From contig JANQRF010000002.1 of the NCBI GenBank assembly GCA_028289285.1, forward strand, positions 1 through 64,000: a stretch of DNA of 64,000 nt. The letters are read 5' to 3'. A model generated the notes under the pieces. The model had not been told where the DNA came from, made no database searches, and worked only from the letters and a program-made list of their open reading frames with translations. This stretch comes from Alphaproteobacteria bacterium (GTDB lineage Bacteria; Pseudomonadota; Alphaproteobacteria; Micavibrionales; Micavibrionaceae). The position numbers and the translations under genes were made by a program. Below are positions 8,538 through 16,594 of the stretch, in pieces. Within the stretch, counting starts at the first letter, position 1; each line of letters begins with the position of its first letter.

Positions 8538-8936
8538 ATGTCTATGAATGACCCTTTAGGAGATATGTTGACCCGCATCAGAAACGGTGTGCGTGCGCGC
8601 AAGACTGTGATCCGTGCGCCATATTCAAAATTGCATGAAGCCGTCTGTAATGTGCTTGCAGAGGAAGGCTTTATTCGCGGCTCCAAAATTGAGGATGTTG
8701 GTAACAACAAAAAAGAGCTTGTGATTGAGCTCAAATATGACAGCGGTGAAAGCGTGATCCGTGAGTTAAAGCGTATCTCTACGCCGGGTCGTCGTATTTA
8801 CGCGAAGATTAAAGATTTGAAACCGTTTCATAACGGACTTGGAATTTCCGTCCTGTCCACGCCTCAGGGTGTGATGCCGGACTATAAAGCACGCAGCGCC
8901 AATGTTGGCGGCGAAGTGCTCTGCCAGGTCTTTTAA
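8538..8936 (+). CDS. rpsH: 30S ribosomal protein S8
   Basis: S8 is a central-domain 16S rRNA binder, and in enterobacteria it represses the spc operon. The 132-aa product starts MSMNDPLGDMLTRIRNGVRA and ends with the classical GISVLSTPQGVMPDYKARSANVGGEVLCQVF (read as GISVLSTPQGVM and GGEVLCQVF). Length is normal. TAGGAAGGAAAAGG lies upstream, and rplF follows 12 bases after the stop. Confidence 0.98.
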   Translation: MSMNDPLGDMLTRIRNGVRARKTVIRAPYSKLHEAVCNVLAEEGFIRGSKIEDVGNNKKELVIELKYDSGESVIRELKRISTPGRRIYAKIKDLKPFHNGLGISVLSTPQGVMPDYKARSANVGGEVLCQVF

Positions 8937-8948
8937 GGAGCTATTGAG

Positions 8949-9482
8949 ATGTCTCGTATTGGTAAAAACCCTGTTGCGATGCCTGAAGGCGTAACGCCTG
9001 AAGTCTCCGGGCAGGATGTCAAAATCAAAGGCCCAAAGGGCGAGCTGTCTGTGACCATTCATAATGACGTGGATGTGCAGCTGGAAGACGGCAAAGTGGT
9101 CTTAAAGCCGCGGTCTCAATCTTTGTTCGCGCGTAAAATCTGGCCGACCATGCGCACGCTGGTCTATAACATGGTTGTTGGCGTGACAGACGGCTATGAG
9201 AAAGAGCTTGAAATCCACGGTGTTGGTCTGCGCGGTAACATGCAGGGTAATACACTTGTGATGCAGCTCGGTTACTCTCATGAAGTCCGTTACGACGTGC
9301 CGGACGGCGTGAAAGTTGAAGTGGCCGATCAGACAAAAATTAAAGTGAGCGGGATTGATAAGCAGCTTGTTGGTTATGTTGCCGCTAAGATTCGTGATTT
9401 CAAACGCCCTGAGCCTTATAAAGGTAAAGGGATCCGCTATGCGAATGAGTACATCATGCGCAAAGAAGGGAAGAAGAAATAA
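8949..9482 (+). CDS. rplF: 50S ribosomal protein L6
   Basis: L6 supports the factor-binding site near the sarcin-ricin loop. The 177-aa product has MSRIGKNPVAMPEGV at the start, KIKGPKGELSVTIH, a central GVGLRGNMQGNTLVMQLGYSHEV in adjoining parts, and the signature PEPYKGKGIRYANEYI (about residues 155-170). AAGGAGCTATTGAG precedes the ATG. Confidence 0.98.
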   Translation: MSRIGKNPVAMPEGVTPEVSGQDVKIKGPKGELSVTIHNDVDVQLEDGKVVLKPRSQSLFARKIWPTMRTLVYNMVVGVTDGYEKELEIHGVGLRGNMQGNTLVMQLGYSHEVRYDVPDGVKVEVADQTKIKVSGIDKQLVGYVAAKIRDFKRPEPYKGKGIRYANEYIMRKEGKKK

Positions 9483-9494
9483 TTTAAGGTGACG

Positions 9495-9872
9495 ATGATG
9501 AAAAGAGCAACACCACAACAAAGACGGAAAATGGGCACACGCGCAAAACTGCGCAAGGTGAACATCAATCACAACCCGAACCGGGCTGTGCGTCCGCGCC
9601 TGTCCGTGCACCGCACAGGCAAGCAGATTTATGCGCAGATCATTGATGACATTAAAGGTGTGACACTTGCTGCAGCCTCTTCTCTGGATAAAGATCTCGG
9701 CCTTAAAAATGGCGGGAATGTCGAAGCGGCTTCTAAAGTCGGTAAGCTCATCGCAGAGCGCGCCAAAAAAGCAGGTGTTGAAACCGTTCAATTCGACCGC
9801 GGTGCATTTTTATATCACGGCCGGGTGAAGGCTCTGGCAGATGGCGCGCGCGAAGGCGGCATGAAGTTTTAA
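9495..9872 (+). CDS. rplR: 50S ribosomal protein L18
   Basis: L18 binds 5S rRNA. The product, about 125 aa, has [36 protein letters not shown] in two adjacent parts, and [23 protein letters not shown], all diagnostic. An upstream in-frame GTG at 9489 overlaps the Shine-Dalgarno (TAAGG, 9485-9489), so initiation is more likely at the ATG at 9495 or the next one at 9498. Confidence 0.96.
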   Translation: MMKRATPQQRRKMGTRAKLRKVNINHNPNRAVRPRLSVHRTGKQIYAQIIDDIKGVTLAAASSLDKDLGLKNGGNVEAASKVGKLIAERAKKAGVETVQFDRGAFLYHGRVKALADGAREGGMKF

Positions 9873-9887
9873 AGGAAGATAAAAAAT

Positions 9888-10454
9888 ATGGCTGATCCAC
9901 AATTTAAAAACGAAGAAACGTCCGAAAACGAACTGCACGAAAAGCTCGTGGCGGTGAACCGCGTGGCCAAAGTGGTCAAGGGGGGTCGTCGCTTTGGTTT
10001 TGCAGCTTTGGTGGTTGTCGGCGATGGCCGCGGGCGTGTTGGTTCCGGACACGGAAAAGCCAAGGAAGTGCCTGAAGCGATCCGTAAAGCAACAGATCAG
10101 GCCAAGCGCAATATGATCCGCGTGCCGCTTCGTGAAGGCCGTACGCTGCACCATGATGTGAATGGACGTTACGGCGCTGGTCGCGTGACGCTTCGTTCCG
10201 CTCCAACTGGAACAGGCGTTATCGCCGGTGGTCCGATGCGCGCGATTTTTGACTGTCTGGGCATTCAGGATGTTGTGACCAAGGCGATTGGCTCGAACAA
10301 TCCGTACAACATGGTGAAAGCCACTCTGGACGCTCTGCAGAAAATTCAAAGCCCGCGCCAGATTGCAGCCCGCCGCGGTAAAAAAGTCAGCGATATTGTC
10401 GCTGCTCGTGAAACGGCTCGTGGTGAGAAACAGGCAGACGGGGCGGAGGAGTAA
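9888..10454 (+). CDS. rpsE: 30S ribosomal protein S5
   Basis: S5 shapes the decoding site and mRNA entry channel. The 188-aa product includes [32 protein letters not shown] (read as [11 protein letters not shown] and [14 protein letters not shown]), then [15 protein letters not shown] and [18 protein letters not shown]. An N-terminal acidic leader and an acidic C-terminal end (ADGAEE) flank the core. AAGGAAGAT lies upstream, and rpmD starts five bases after the stop. Confidence 0.98.
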   Translation: MADPQFKNEETSENELHEKLVAVNRVAKVVKGGRRFGFAALVVVGDGRGRVGSGHGKAKEVPEAIRKATDQAKRNMIRVPLREGRTLHHDVNGRYGAGRVTLRSAPTGTGVIAGGPMRAIFDCLGIQDVVTKAIGSNNPYNMVKATLDALQKIQSPRQIAARRGKKVSDIVAARETARGEKQADGAEE

Positions 10455-10459
10455 TCGTC

Positions 10460-10651
10460 ATGGCAAAAGGTAAAACAGTCACTGTGACACAGACAGGTTC
10501 ACCGATCGGGCGTAAGCCGGATCAGCGTGCAACGCTGATCGGTCTTGGTCTGAACAAGATGGGTCGTACCCGTACACTGGAAGATACACCTTCTGTGCGC
10601 GGCATGATTAATAAAGTCAGCCACCTTGTGACAGTTGAAGAGGCTGCTTAA
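10460..10651 (+). CDS. rpmD: 50S ribosomal protein L30
   Basis: L30 is a small 50S protein. The 63-aa product shows [30 protein letters not shown] (read as [14 protein letters not shown] and [11 protein letters not shown]) and [16 protein letters not shown], typical for the family. It overlaps no neighbour and follows rpsE by five bases, with GGAGGAGTAATCGTC upstream. Confidence 0.97.
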   Translation: MAKGKTVTVTQTGSPIGRKPDQRATLIGLGLNKMGRTRTLEDTPSVRGMINKVSHLVTVEEAA

Positions 10652-10665
10652 AGAGGATTAGAGAT

Positions 10666-11157
10666 ATGAAACTCAATGAATTAAAACCAAAGACAGGATC
10701 GACGCATAACATAAAACGTGTTGGGCGCGGTATTGGCTCAGGTAAAGGCAAGACTTGCGGCGTTGGTCAAAAAGGTCAAAAGGCACGTTCCGGCGTGGCG
10801 ATCAAAGGCTTTGAAGGTGGTCAAATGCCGCTTTACCAGCGCCTGCCAAAGCGCGGCTTTAACAATATTTTTGCTAAGAAATTTGTGGAGCTGACACTCG
10901 CCCGTTTACAGCAAGCGATTGATGCCAAGAAAATCGACACCAAGGGCCAGATTGATGAAGATGCGCTCGTCAAAGCCGGCGTTATTCGCCGTAAAAAAGA
11001 CGGTGTGCGTCTTCTCGGTAAAGGCGAGCTGAAAACCAAGGTTGACCTGAAACTCTCCGGCGCAACGAAATCTGCTGCTGAAGCCGTTGAAAAAGCCGGC
11101 GGATCCCTTGAAATCATCAAGATCGAGGTTGCCCCCGTTCAAAAGAAAAAAGCGTAA
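10666..11157 (+). CDS. rplO: 50S ribosomal protein L15
   Basis: L15 is a late-assembly 50S protein. The 163-aa product starts [41 protein letters not shown] (read as [13 protein letters not shown] and [10 protein letters not shown]) and includes [18 protein letters not shown]. Length is normal. In most alphaproteobacteria secY follows immediately. Here a GNAT gene and a terminator come first. Confidence 0.98.
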   Translation: MKLNELKPKTGSTHNIKRVGRGIGSGKGKTCGVGQKGQKARSGVAIKGFEGGQMPLYQRLPKRGFNNIFAKKFVELTLARLQQAIDAKKIDTKGQIDEDALVKAGVIRRKKDGVRLLGKGELKTKVDLKLSGATKSAAEAVEKAGGSLEIIKIEVAPVQKKKA

Positions 11158-11163
11158 GGCTTC

Positions 11164-11595
11164 ATGACCATTGAAATTGTGAAGGCTTTGGACAGTCATG
11201 CAGATGACATCCGAAGCCTTTATTATATCCCGGCAAATCACGAGGCGCCGCGTCTTCAAGAAAGCCTCCGCGATTATCCGGGCTTTGTTGCGCTTGAGGA
11301 TGGCTGCCTGATCGGGTTTTGTATTTCATTTCGCTTTGCGCCCGACATCCTTGAGCTGGCGAATATTTATGTGCATCCGGATTACAGGCATCAGGGCATT
11401 GGCAGCAAGCTGCTGGCCCACCTTGAGCGAGAAGCTGCCGCCTTAAATTACCGGGCCATCATTCTTGTAAATAGCGACTTATATGAGAATAAACAGCCTG
11501 GAGATTTCGCGGACTCTTTTTATCAGAAAAATAACTATGTGCAGTCTTTTGACACCGGGCATACCAAGGTTTTTTACAAGTCATTTGATGTTTAA
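11164..11595 (+). CDS. GNAT-family N-acetyltransferase
   Basis: This is a 143-aa single-domain GNAT protein expected to transfer an acetyl group from acetyl-CoA to an amine. The N-terminal half has EIVKALDSHADDI. The acetyl-CoA loop motif appears as VHPDYRHQGIGSKLLAHLE (about residues 78-96), matching R/Q-x-x-G-x-G/A. A C-terminal FYQKNNY block is typical. Substrate is unknown. It starts only six bases after rplO and is followed by a terminator, so it is the last gene of the S10/spc transcript here. Co-transcription with ribosomal genes suggests a translation-related target such as a ribosomal protein, but that is inference. Confidence 0.88.
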   Translation: MTIEIVKALDSHADDIRSLYYIPANHEAPRLQESLRDYPGFVALEDGCLIGFCISFRFAPDILELANIYVHPDYRHQGIGSKLLAHLEREAAALNYRAIILVNSDLYENKQPGDFADSFYQKNNYVQSFDTGHTKVFYKSFDV

Positions 11596-11606
11596 AGAGC
11601 TACATA

Positions 11607-11642
11607 CCGGTTTTTTTACTTGCAAAAAGCCGGATTTTTATT
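11607..11642 (+). terminator. Rho-independent terminator ending the S10/spc transcript
   Basis: CCGGTTTTTT (11607-11616) pairs with AAAAAGCCGG (11624-11633), a 10-bp stem with one T-G wobble and a 7-base loop, followed by ATTTTTATTAT. It lies 12 bases after the GNAT stop. This position cuts the canonical rplO-secY continuity, so secY and adk need another promoter. Confidence 0.75.
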
Positions 11643-11653
11643 ATACATAACGA

Positions 11654-12448
11654 ATGAGCTTAAAAAGAAGAATACAAAAGCTTGTTATAGATATGCCCCA
11701 ACCCCTGCAGTCTATAGCATCAATTCCACTCACAAAACTTGCTGTGTACAGACAAGCGCGCCATTTAAAGCAGGCTGTATCAGAAGTTTCTGGCCTGATT
11801 AATCAGCATAGTCAGCCCGGTCAGCCACGTATCTTTATAGATGGTGGTAGTAATAATGGAACGACCCTTAGGGCTTTTATTGATGCTTTGCCTAAGGATT
11901 TCAAATTTTATGGGTTTGAAGTTCAGGAAGATCTCATGCCAAAATTACAATCTGTACAAGCGGATTATCCAGACCGGGAAATCGAAGTTCGCCATGCAGG
12001 ACTTTCTGACCATAATGGTCAAATTGAATATTTTCCCTCTAAAACGCTTCCATGGGGCGGGATTTACGATAGAATTTCGACAACCACAGAGCACGGTAGA
12101 AATCTCGAAACACACCTGGACTACCGGACAACTGCAACAGCACCAGCAATTAACTTTTCAGACTTTTTAGCGGATGTTTTTGTAAGACATACAACACATA
12201 GCTGCGAACCATTTATAGCTGTAAAACTTAACATTGAAGGCGCGGAGTATCCTGTTTTGGCACGTGTCATTGAAGATGGACGTATTGATCAGATAGGGTG
12301 TTTAACAGCTGAGTTTCATTATAGTGAGTTTAACGGGAAACCGGATGGCGGAAGATTCAAAGGTCGGCACGATCAGATTATGGCCTGTCTGGATGAGCGA
12401 AGAATTCCTGTTCATGATTGGACATTGCGCGGCCTTATTCAACATTAA
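11654..12448 (+). CDS. FkbM-family SAM-dependent methyltransferase
   Basis: The 264-aa product has the class I methyltransferase motif I as FIDGGSNNGTT (residues 61-71), followed by the acidic GFEVQED at the end of strand 2, and later KLNIEGAEYPVL, the FkbM hallmark (LKIDVEGAE-like). The substrate is probably a sugar or other small molecule on the surface, but this is not determined. The gene is AT-rich relative to the ribosomal genes. There is no clear Shine-Dalgarno. A TATTAT element at 11639-11644 lies just upstream, so transcription may begin within the terminator region with a very short leader. It looks like an acquired gene lodged between rplO and secY. Confidence 0.85.
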   Translation: MSLKRRIQKLVIDMPQPLQSIASIPLTKLAVYRQARHLKQAVSEVSGLINQHSQPGQPRIFIDGGSNNGTTLRAFIDALPKDFKFYGFEVQEDLMPKLQSVQADYPDREIEVRHAGLSDHNGQIEYFPSKTLPWGGIYDRISTTTEHGRNLETHLDYRTTATAPAINFSDFLADVFVRHTTHSCEPFIAVKLNIEGAEYPVLARVIEDGRIDQIGCLTAEFHYSEFNGKPDGGRFKGRHDQIMACLDERRIPVHDWTLRGLIQH

Positions 12449-12483
12449 ATATATTTATCCTTCATTTTTGCTATTTTCACATC

Positions 12484-12512
12484 TTGCCCCTTTGGGGCTT
12501 TGGCTTTATATG
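12484..12512 (+). promoter_or_regulatory. Candidate promoter for secY-adk
   Basis: TTGCCC at 12484-12489 and TATATG at 12507-12512 are separated by 17 bases and lie about 30 bases before the secY ATG. Both boxes match only four of six consensus bases. The upstream terminator and the FkbM gene make an independent promoter for this essential pair likely. A short GC-rich palindrome (GCCCC-TTT-GGGGC, 12486-12498) overlaps the spacer. Confidence 0.4.
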
Positions 12513-12542
12513 TGATCCGGTATCAAAAAAAGGTAAAGATTT

Positions 12543-13895
12543 ATGGTATCTGCTGTTGAGCAACTGGCAAAAAATGCAAACTGGGGGGCGCTGACCAAGG
12601 CGACTGAGCTGAAACGCCGGCTTTTATTTGTTCTTGGGGCGCTGATCGTCTACCGGCTCGGGACTTATATTCCCGTGCCCGGAATCGACCCGGTTGTCTG
12701 GAACGATATTTACTCTCAGCGCGGCGGCGGGATCCTTGACATGTTCAACATGTTCTCCGGGGGTGCGCTCTCGCGGATGACAATTTTTGCGCTGAACATC
12801 ATGCCCTATATTTCGGCGGCGATTATCATGCAGCTGGCGACTGCCATGTCGCCCAAGCTCGAAGCACTCAAAAAAGAGGGCGAGCATGGGCGCATGAAGA
12901 TTAATCAATATACGCGCTATTTTACTGTCTTATTGGCATCTATTCAGGCCTACGGTCTGGCGGTTGGACTTGAAAGCATGCAAAGCTCTCTCGGCCCTGC
13001 GGTGATTGACCCGGGTGTATTCTTCCGCGCCTCCACCGTGATTACGATTGTCGGCGGAACGATTTTCCTTATGTGGCTTGGCGAACAAATCACACAGCGC
13101 GGGATCGGCAACGGGATTTCCCTGATTATCTTTGCCGGGATTGTGGCTGAACTCCCGCGGGCGATTGGGTCAACTTTAGAGCTTGGACGACAGGGGCAAT
13201 TCAATTTGCTTGAGCTTCTTTTCCTGACAGCCATGGTCATTGCCGTGATTGCGTTTATCGTGTTCATTGAACGCGCACAGCGCCGCGTCACGGTACAATA
13301 CCCACGACGCCAGGCGGGCGATAAAATGCAGATGGGCCAGCAAAACCATATTCCGCTAAAATTGAATACAGCAGGTGTGATCCCGCCAATCTTTGCCTCT
13401 TCTTTGCTTCTTTTGCCGCTGACGATTGTCGGGTTTTCAGGTACAGAAGGAGGAGATTTTACAGCGAATATCGCCAGGTATCTTCAACACGGACAGCCAA
13501 TCTATATGCTTTTATATGGCGCGCTGATTGCGTTCTTCGCGTTTTTCTATACGGCGATTGTGTTTAACCCGCAGGATAATGCGGACATGCTGCGTAAATA
13601 TGGCGGGTTTGTTCCCGGTATCCGGCCCGGGCAGGCGACGGCCGATTACCTGGATTATGTCCTGACCCGTATTACAGCCGTAGGGGCGGTGTATCTGGTC
13701 TTTATTTGTCTGTTGCCGGAGTTTATGATTTCCCAGTACAGCATCCCGTTTTATTTTGGCGGAACAAGCTTGCTCATTGTGGTGACAGTGACGATGGATA
13801 CAGTAGCCCAAATTCACTCGCATCTGATTGCACACCAATATGAAGGGTTGATCAAAAAGACAAAGCTTCGCGGCACAGGCCGGAGAAACAGGTAA
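12543..13895 (+). CDS. secY: Preprotein translocase subunit SecY
   Basis: SecY forms the channel of the Sec translocon in the inner membrane, with SecE and SecG. The 450-aa product has the N-terminal RRLLFVLGALIVYRLGTYIPVPGID (read as RLGTYIPVPGID), the plug-region GGGILDMFNMFSGGAL, the GIGNGISLIIFAGIV segment, and KLNTAGVIPPIFA, with ten predicted hydrophobic segments. Length is typical. It is separated from the ribosomal genes by FkbM and a terminator. adk follows nine bases after the stop. Confidence 0.98.
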   Translation: MVSAVEQLAKNANWGALTKATELKRRLLFVLGALIVYRLGTYIPVPGIDPVVWNDIYSQRGGGILDMFNMFSGGALSRMTIFALNIMPYISAAIIMQLATAMSPKLEALKKEGEHGRMKINQYTRYFTVLLASIQAYGLAVGLESMQSSLGPAVIDPGVFFRASTVITIVGGTIFLMWLGEQITQRGIGNGISLIIFAGIVAELPRAIGSTLELGRQGQFNLLELLFLTAMVIAVIAFIVFIERAQRRVTVQYPRRQAGDKMQMGQQNHIPLKLNTAGVIPPIFASSLLLLPLTIVGFSGTEGGDFTANIARYLQHGQPIYMLLYGALIAFFAFFYTAIVFNPQDNADMLRKYGGFVPGIRPGQATADYLDYVLTRITAVGAVYLVFICLLPEFMISQYSIPFYFGGTSLLIVVTVTMDTVAQIHSHLIAHQYEGLIKKTKLRGTGRRNR

Positions 13896-13904
13896 GGGAA
13901 AAAG

Positions 13905-14498
13905 ATGAATATTATTTTATTAGGCCCGCCGGGCGCAGGCAAAGGGACGCAAGCGAAAATTCTACAGGATAAGTTTGGCTTGGTATTGCTTTCCACAGGC
14001 GATATTTTACGCGCAGAAGTTTCTGCCGGATCCGAGCTTGGTAATAAAGCCAAAGAGATCATGGATAGTGGGGATCTGGTGCCGGATGATATTATCGTTG
14101 ATATCATTGCTGGTAAGCTTGAGCAGCCAGACTGTGCGAACGGCGCCATTTTTGACGGCTTTCCGCGTACGGTCGATCAGGCGCAGGCGCTGGATTCCAT
14201 GCTCGAAGAAAAAGGAAAGCCTTTGAATGCAGTCATCCAGATTGTTGTCGATGAAATGATTTTGGTGGAGCGTCTGAATACCCGTATTCGCCAGGCGCAG
14301 GAAGCCGGTGAAGAGGTGCGCAGCGATGATAACGAAGAAACTCTGAAAAGCCGCCTTGAAGTTTACCGCAACCAAACCGCCCCGATTATCCCATATTACG
14401 AATCTGAAGGGCTTCTCTTTAAGGTCGATGGTATGGCTCCGATTGAGGATGTTTCAGAGCAGATTGAAGGTTTCCTCAAATCCGCACAGGCGGCTTAA
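13905..14498 (+). CDS. adk: Adenylate kinase
   Basis: Adk interconverts ATP + AMP and 2 ADP. The 197-aa product shows the P-loop GPPGAGKGTQAK (residues 7-18), the AMP-binding STGDILRAEV, and DGFPRTVDQAQAL (about residues 84-96). The LID segment is short, with no zinc-type cysteines, consistent with the short form found in many alphas. GTAAGGGAAAAAG precedes the ATG. Its 3' end overlaps the convergent gene at 14476 by 23 bases, which is unusual, since rpsM normally follows. Confidence 0.97.
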   Translation: MNIILLGPPGAGKGTQAKILQDKFGLVLLSTGDILRAEVSAGSELGNKAKEIMDSGDLVPDDIIVDIIAGKLEQPDCANGAIFDGFPRTVDQAQALDSMLEEKGKPLNAVIQIVVDEMILVERLNTRIRQAQEAGEEVRSDDNEETLKSRLEVYRNQTAPIIPYYESEGLLFKVDGMAPIEDVSEQIEGFLKSAQAA

Positions 14499-15573
14499 GG
14501 GAGGGGTTAGATTCAGCATTGTTCCCCAGTGCTTGCAGAGTTTTTACAGGTCCATCGACATATCTGAGGCTTGGATTAAATCCAGATACACGTATGCCGC
14601 CCTCCTCTCTGAACAAGCTATTCCAGGCTTGCCCTGCAGCAATAAGAGATTGCCTGGGTAGTTTTCTCTTATCCCATAATTCTATATGTGTCTCATCATC
14701 TTTAAGCGTAACAGGCTCGTTTGAAATAGGATAAAATTCTAAGCGCCCTTCAAATATATTGCTTAGATACTGGAAAGATATACTTGTGCCGCTTTGCTCT
14801 ATAGAATTGATGATCAACTTATCTTTAATATAGGTTATTTCAAAAATGCTGTTTCTAAGTGTGTTGTTCAAGTGGGTTAGTGCCTGTACGTCATAGGCAT
14901 CAAGTGTGATGATGGCGATTGCATTATGTTTGACCATTAAGTGAAGGTAATCGTAATTTTCCTGTCTTGCTATTGATGAATTCCTGTCCCAACTTGCACC
15001 TTGTAGATTTGAAAATAGGTGCTCAATTTCTTCACGTATTGTTAGCCCGCAAATGGAAAATTTTGTTAGGTGATCGGCATAGTTTTGACCCATCCATTTT
15101 TTCACTCTATCTTCAAACTCTTTTTGTCCTTGTTCTTTCATAGTTTCAAAAAACAGATCTGCTATCTCACATGCACGAATATAGTCAAGGGTCATTTCCC
15201 AAAAAATAATTTGTATAGGATTGATATCAAAAATAATGGCAGCCTCGCTTTTATGCGTCACTAAGTGATTCAGAGGCATATAGCCAGAAGTTAAAATCAT
15301 AATTCTATCATCACCAAGGTCTTCATCTTCTAATTGAAAACCTCCAAAACCCAGACGATCATAATTTTCACCTAATGGACAAAGAAACGGATGACCCATA
15401 ATAATACTGCCCGGGTCTGGTTGATCTTTAAACATCGAAGAGAGAGAATTTTCAGGTGGCAGGGATTCACCGTGTCTATATACAATTCGACCATTTTCTG
15501 TGCACTGGTTTGGTGAATAGGGTGTTGTTCGAAACGATTCAAAATGATGGGCAAAGTTTTGGAATATACGCAT
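14476..15573 (-). CDS. AT-rich ORFan with a possible SAM-binding motif, between adk and rpsM
   Basis: This 365-aa protein has no confident family. Residues about 90-120 contain RIMILTSGYMPLNHLV followed by a 9-residue spacer and IIFDINPIQI. That pattern (glycine-containing turn after a hydrophobic strand, then an acidic residue and NPxQ) resembles motif I/II of the BtaA-like 3-amino-3-carboxypropyl transferase group of Rossmann enzymes. The rest is helical, with a C-terminal GGIRVSGFNPSLRYVDG. The gene is much more AT-rich than its neighbours, runs against the ribosomal genes, overlaps adk by 23 bases, and has its own promoter with almost no leader. It appears to be an insertion that separates adk from rpsM. 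Confidence 0.7.
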   Translation of the reverse strand: MRIFQNFAHHFESFRTTPYSPNQCTENGRIVYRHGESLPPENSLSSMFKDQPDPGSIIMGHPFLCPLGENYDRLGFGGFQLEDEDLGDDRIMILTSGYMPLNHLVTHKSEAAIIFDINPIQIIFWEMTLDYIRACEIADLFFETMKEQGQKEFEDRVKKWMGQNYADHLTKFSICGLTIREEIEHLFSNLQGASWDRNSSIARQENYDYLHLMVKHNAIAIITLDAYDVQALTHLNNTLRNSIFEITYIKDKLIINSIEQSGTSISFQYLSNIFEGRLEFYPISNEPVTLKDDETHIELWDKRKLPRQSLIAAGQAWNSLFREEGGIRVSGFNPSLRYVDGPVKTLQALGNNAESNPSLKPPVRI

Positions 15574-15578
15574 TCTAT

Positions 15579-15607
15579 TTTTTATGAAAAATAAAACTGA
15601 TTGTCAA
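15579..15607 (-). promoter_or_regulatory. Promoter of the 365-aa minus-strand gene, probably leaderless
   Basis: Reading the minus strand, TTGACA (15607-15602) is followed after 17 bases by TAAAAA (15584-15579). The A of the ATG (15573) is the sixth base after the -10 box, so transcription would start at or next to the start codon. No Shine-Dalgarno is present, consistent with a leaderless mRNA. Confidence 0.6.
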
Positions 15608-15626
15608 TCTCTTTCTTTATTAGTGC

Positions 15627-15654
15627 TTGACCTTAAAGGCTAAATCCCTATAAT
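15627..15654 (+). promoter_or_regulatory. Strong sigma-70 promoter for rpsM-rpsK-rpoA-rplQ
   Basis: TTGACC at 15627-15632, a 16-base spacer and a perfect TATAAT at 15649-15654, followed by a GC-rich discriminator (GCGGCC). It sits about 132 bases upstream of rpsM and back-to-back with the divergent promoter at 15579-15607. This promoter explains how the alpha operon is expressed despite the gene inserted after adk. Confidence 0.8.
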
Positions 15655-15660
15655 GCGGCC

Positions 15661-15785
15661 AAATTCCAAGTCCTGCAGGCTTTTGATGTGTTTTTAACAC
15701 ACTGATTTTCCTAAAGGTTTTGGTGGTGGAGAAACCGGAATGACGGTTTCGTTTATATTATCAAACGAGAAGTGAAGGAAAGATC
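15661..15785 (+). promoter_or_regulatory. Structured 5' leader of rpsM
   Basis: The leader contains several inverted repeats: GTGTTTTTAACAC around 15688-15701, GAAACCG-GAATGA-CGGTTTC around 15731-15750, and TCGTTT...AAACGA around 15749-15768. The last two share the sequence TCGTTT/CGGTTTC edge, so they could be mutually exclusive. In other bacteria the alpha operon is controlled by S4 binding to its leader. Here rpsD is not visible in the operon, so the regulator cannot be named. Confidence 0.4.
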
Positions 15786-16166
15786 ATGGCCCGGATTGCA
15801 GGTGTTAATGTTCCTGACAATAAACGTGTGACGATTGCGCTGACCTATATTCATGGGATCGGTCGTTTTAAAGCACGTCAGATTATCGATACATGCGGTA
15901 TTGAACGCACAAAGCGGATGAATGAGCTCACTGAAGATGAGCTCAACCAGATCCGCGCGGAAGTCGATACGGATAAATACACAATTGAAGGCGATTTGCG
16001 CCGCGAAGTCTCTATGAACATCAAGCGGTTAATGGACATGGCCTGCTATCGCGGTTTGCGTCATCGTAAGCATTTGCCGGTGCGCGGTCAGCGGACACAG
16101 ACAAATGCACGCACGCGTAAAGGCCCGGCCAAACCGATCGCCGGTAAGAAGAAGGTGACGAAGTAA
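15786..16166 (+). CDS. rpsM: 30S ribosomal protein S13
   Basis: S13 contacts the P-site tRNA and bridges to the 50S subunit. The 126-aa product starts [26 protein letters not shown] (read as [13 protein letters not shown] and LTYIHGIGR) and contains [26 protein letters not shown] in two adjoining parts. Length is typical. AAGTGAAGGAAAG precedes the start. The stop overlaps rpsK as TAATG. Confidence 0.98.
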   Translation: MARIAGVNVPDNKRVTIALTYIHGIGRFKARQIIDTCGIERTKRMNELTEDELNQIRAEVDTDKYTIEGDLRREVSMNIKRLMDMACYRGLRHRKHLPVRGQRTQTNARTRKGPAKPIAGKKKVTK

Positions 16167-16558
16167 TGGCAAAACCAGCTGCAAAAGGGGCCAAGAAAAA
16201 GGTCAAAAAGAATATCACATCCGGCATGGCCCATGTGAATTCAACTTATAACAACACCATGGTGACGATTAGCGATGCGCAGGGCAATGTTGTGTCTTGG
16301 TCGTCTGCAGGGATGATGGGCTTTAAAGGCTCGCGTAAATCTACACCCTATGCTGCGCAGATCGCTGCTGAAGATGCAGGGCGTAAAGCGCAGGATCATG
16401 GCATGAAAGAACTGGATGTGCGCGTGAAAGGGCCAGGCTCTGGCCGTGAATCAGCCTTGCGGGCGTTAAGCTCAATCGGCTTTTCAATCCGCTCCATTCA
16501 GGACATTACACCGATTCCACATAATGGGTGCCGCCCGCGTAAGCGCCGCCGCGTCTAA
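16166..16558 (+). CDS. rpsK: 30S ribosomal protein S11
   Basis: S11 forms part of the platform and E-site of the 30S subunit. The 130-aa product has [22 protein letters not shown] in the N-terminal half, [35 protein letters not shown] and the C-terminal [18 protein letters not shown]. It is translationally coupled to rpsM. Confidence 0.98.
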   Translation: MAKPAAKGAKKKVKKNITSGMAHVNSTYNNTMVTISDAQGNVVSWSSAGMMGFKGSRKSTPYAAQIAAEDAGRKAQDHGMKELDVRVKGPGSGRESALRALSSIGFSIRSIQDITPIPHNGCRPRKRRRV

Positions 16559-16594
16559 TAAAATAGAATTACTTTATAAGGAAAGGACAGACCC

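Noticed and set aside
9102..9791. 229-aa minus-strand frame opposite rplF and rplR
   Set aside because: Both ribosomal genes are certain and the antisense frame shows no motif.
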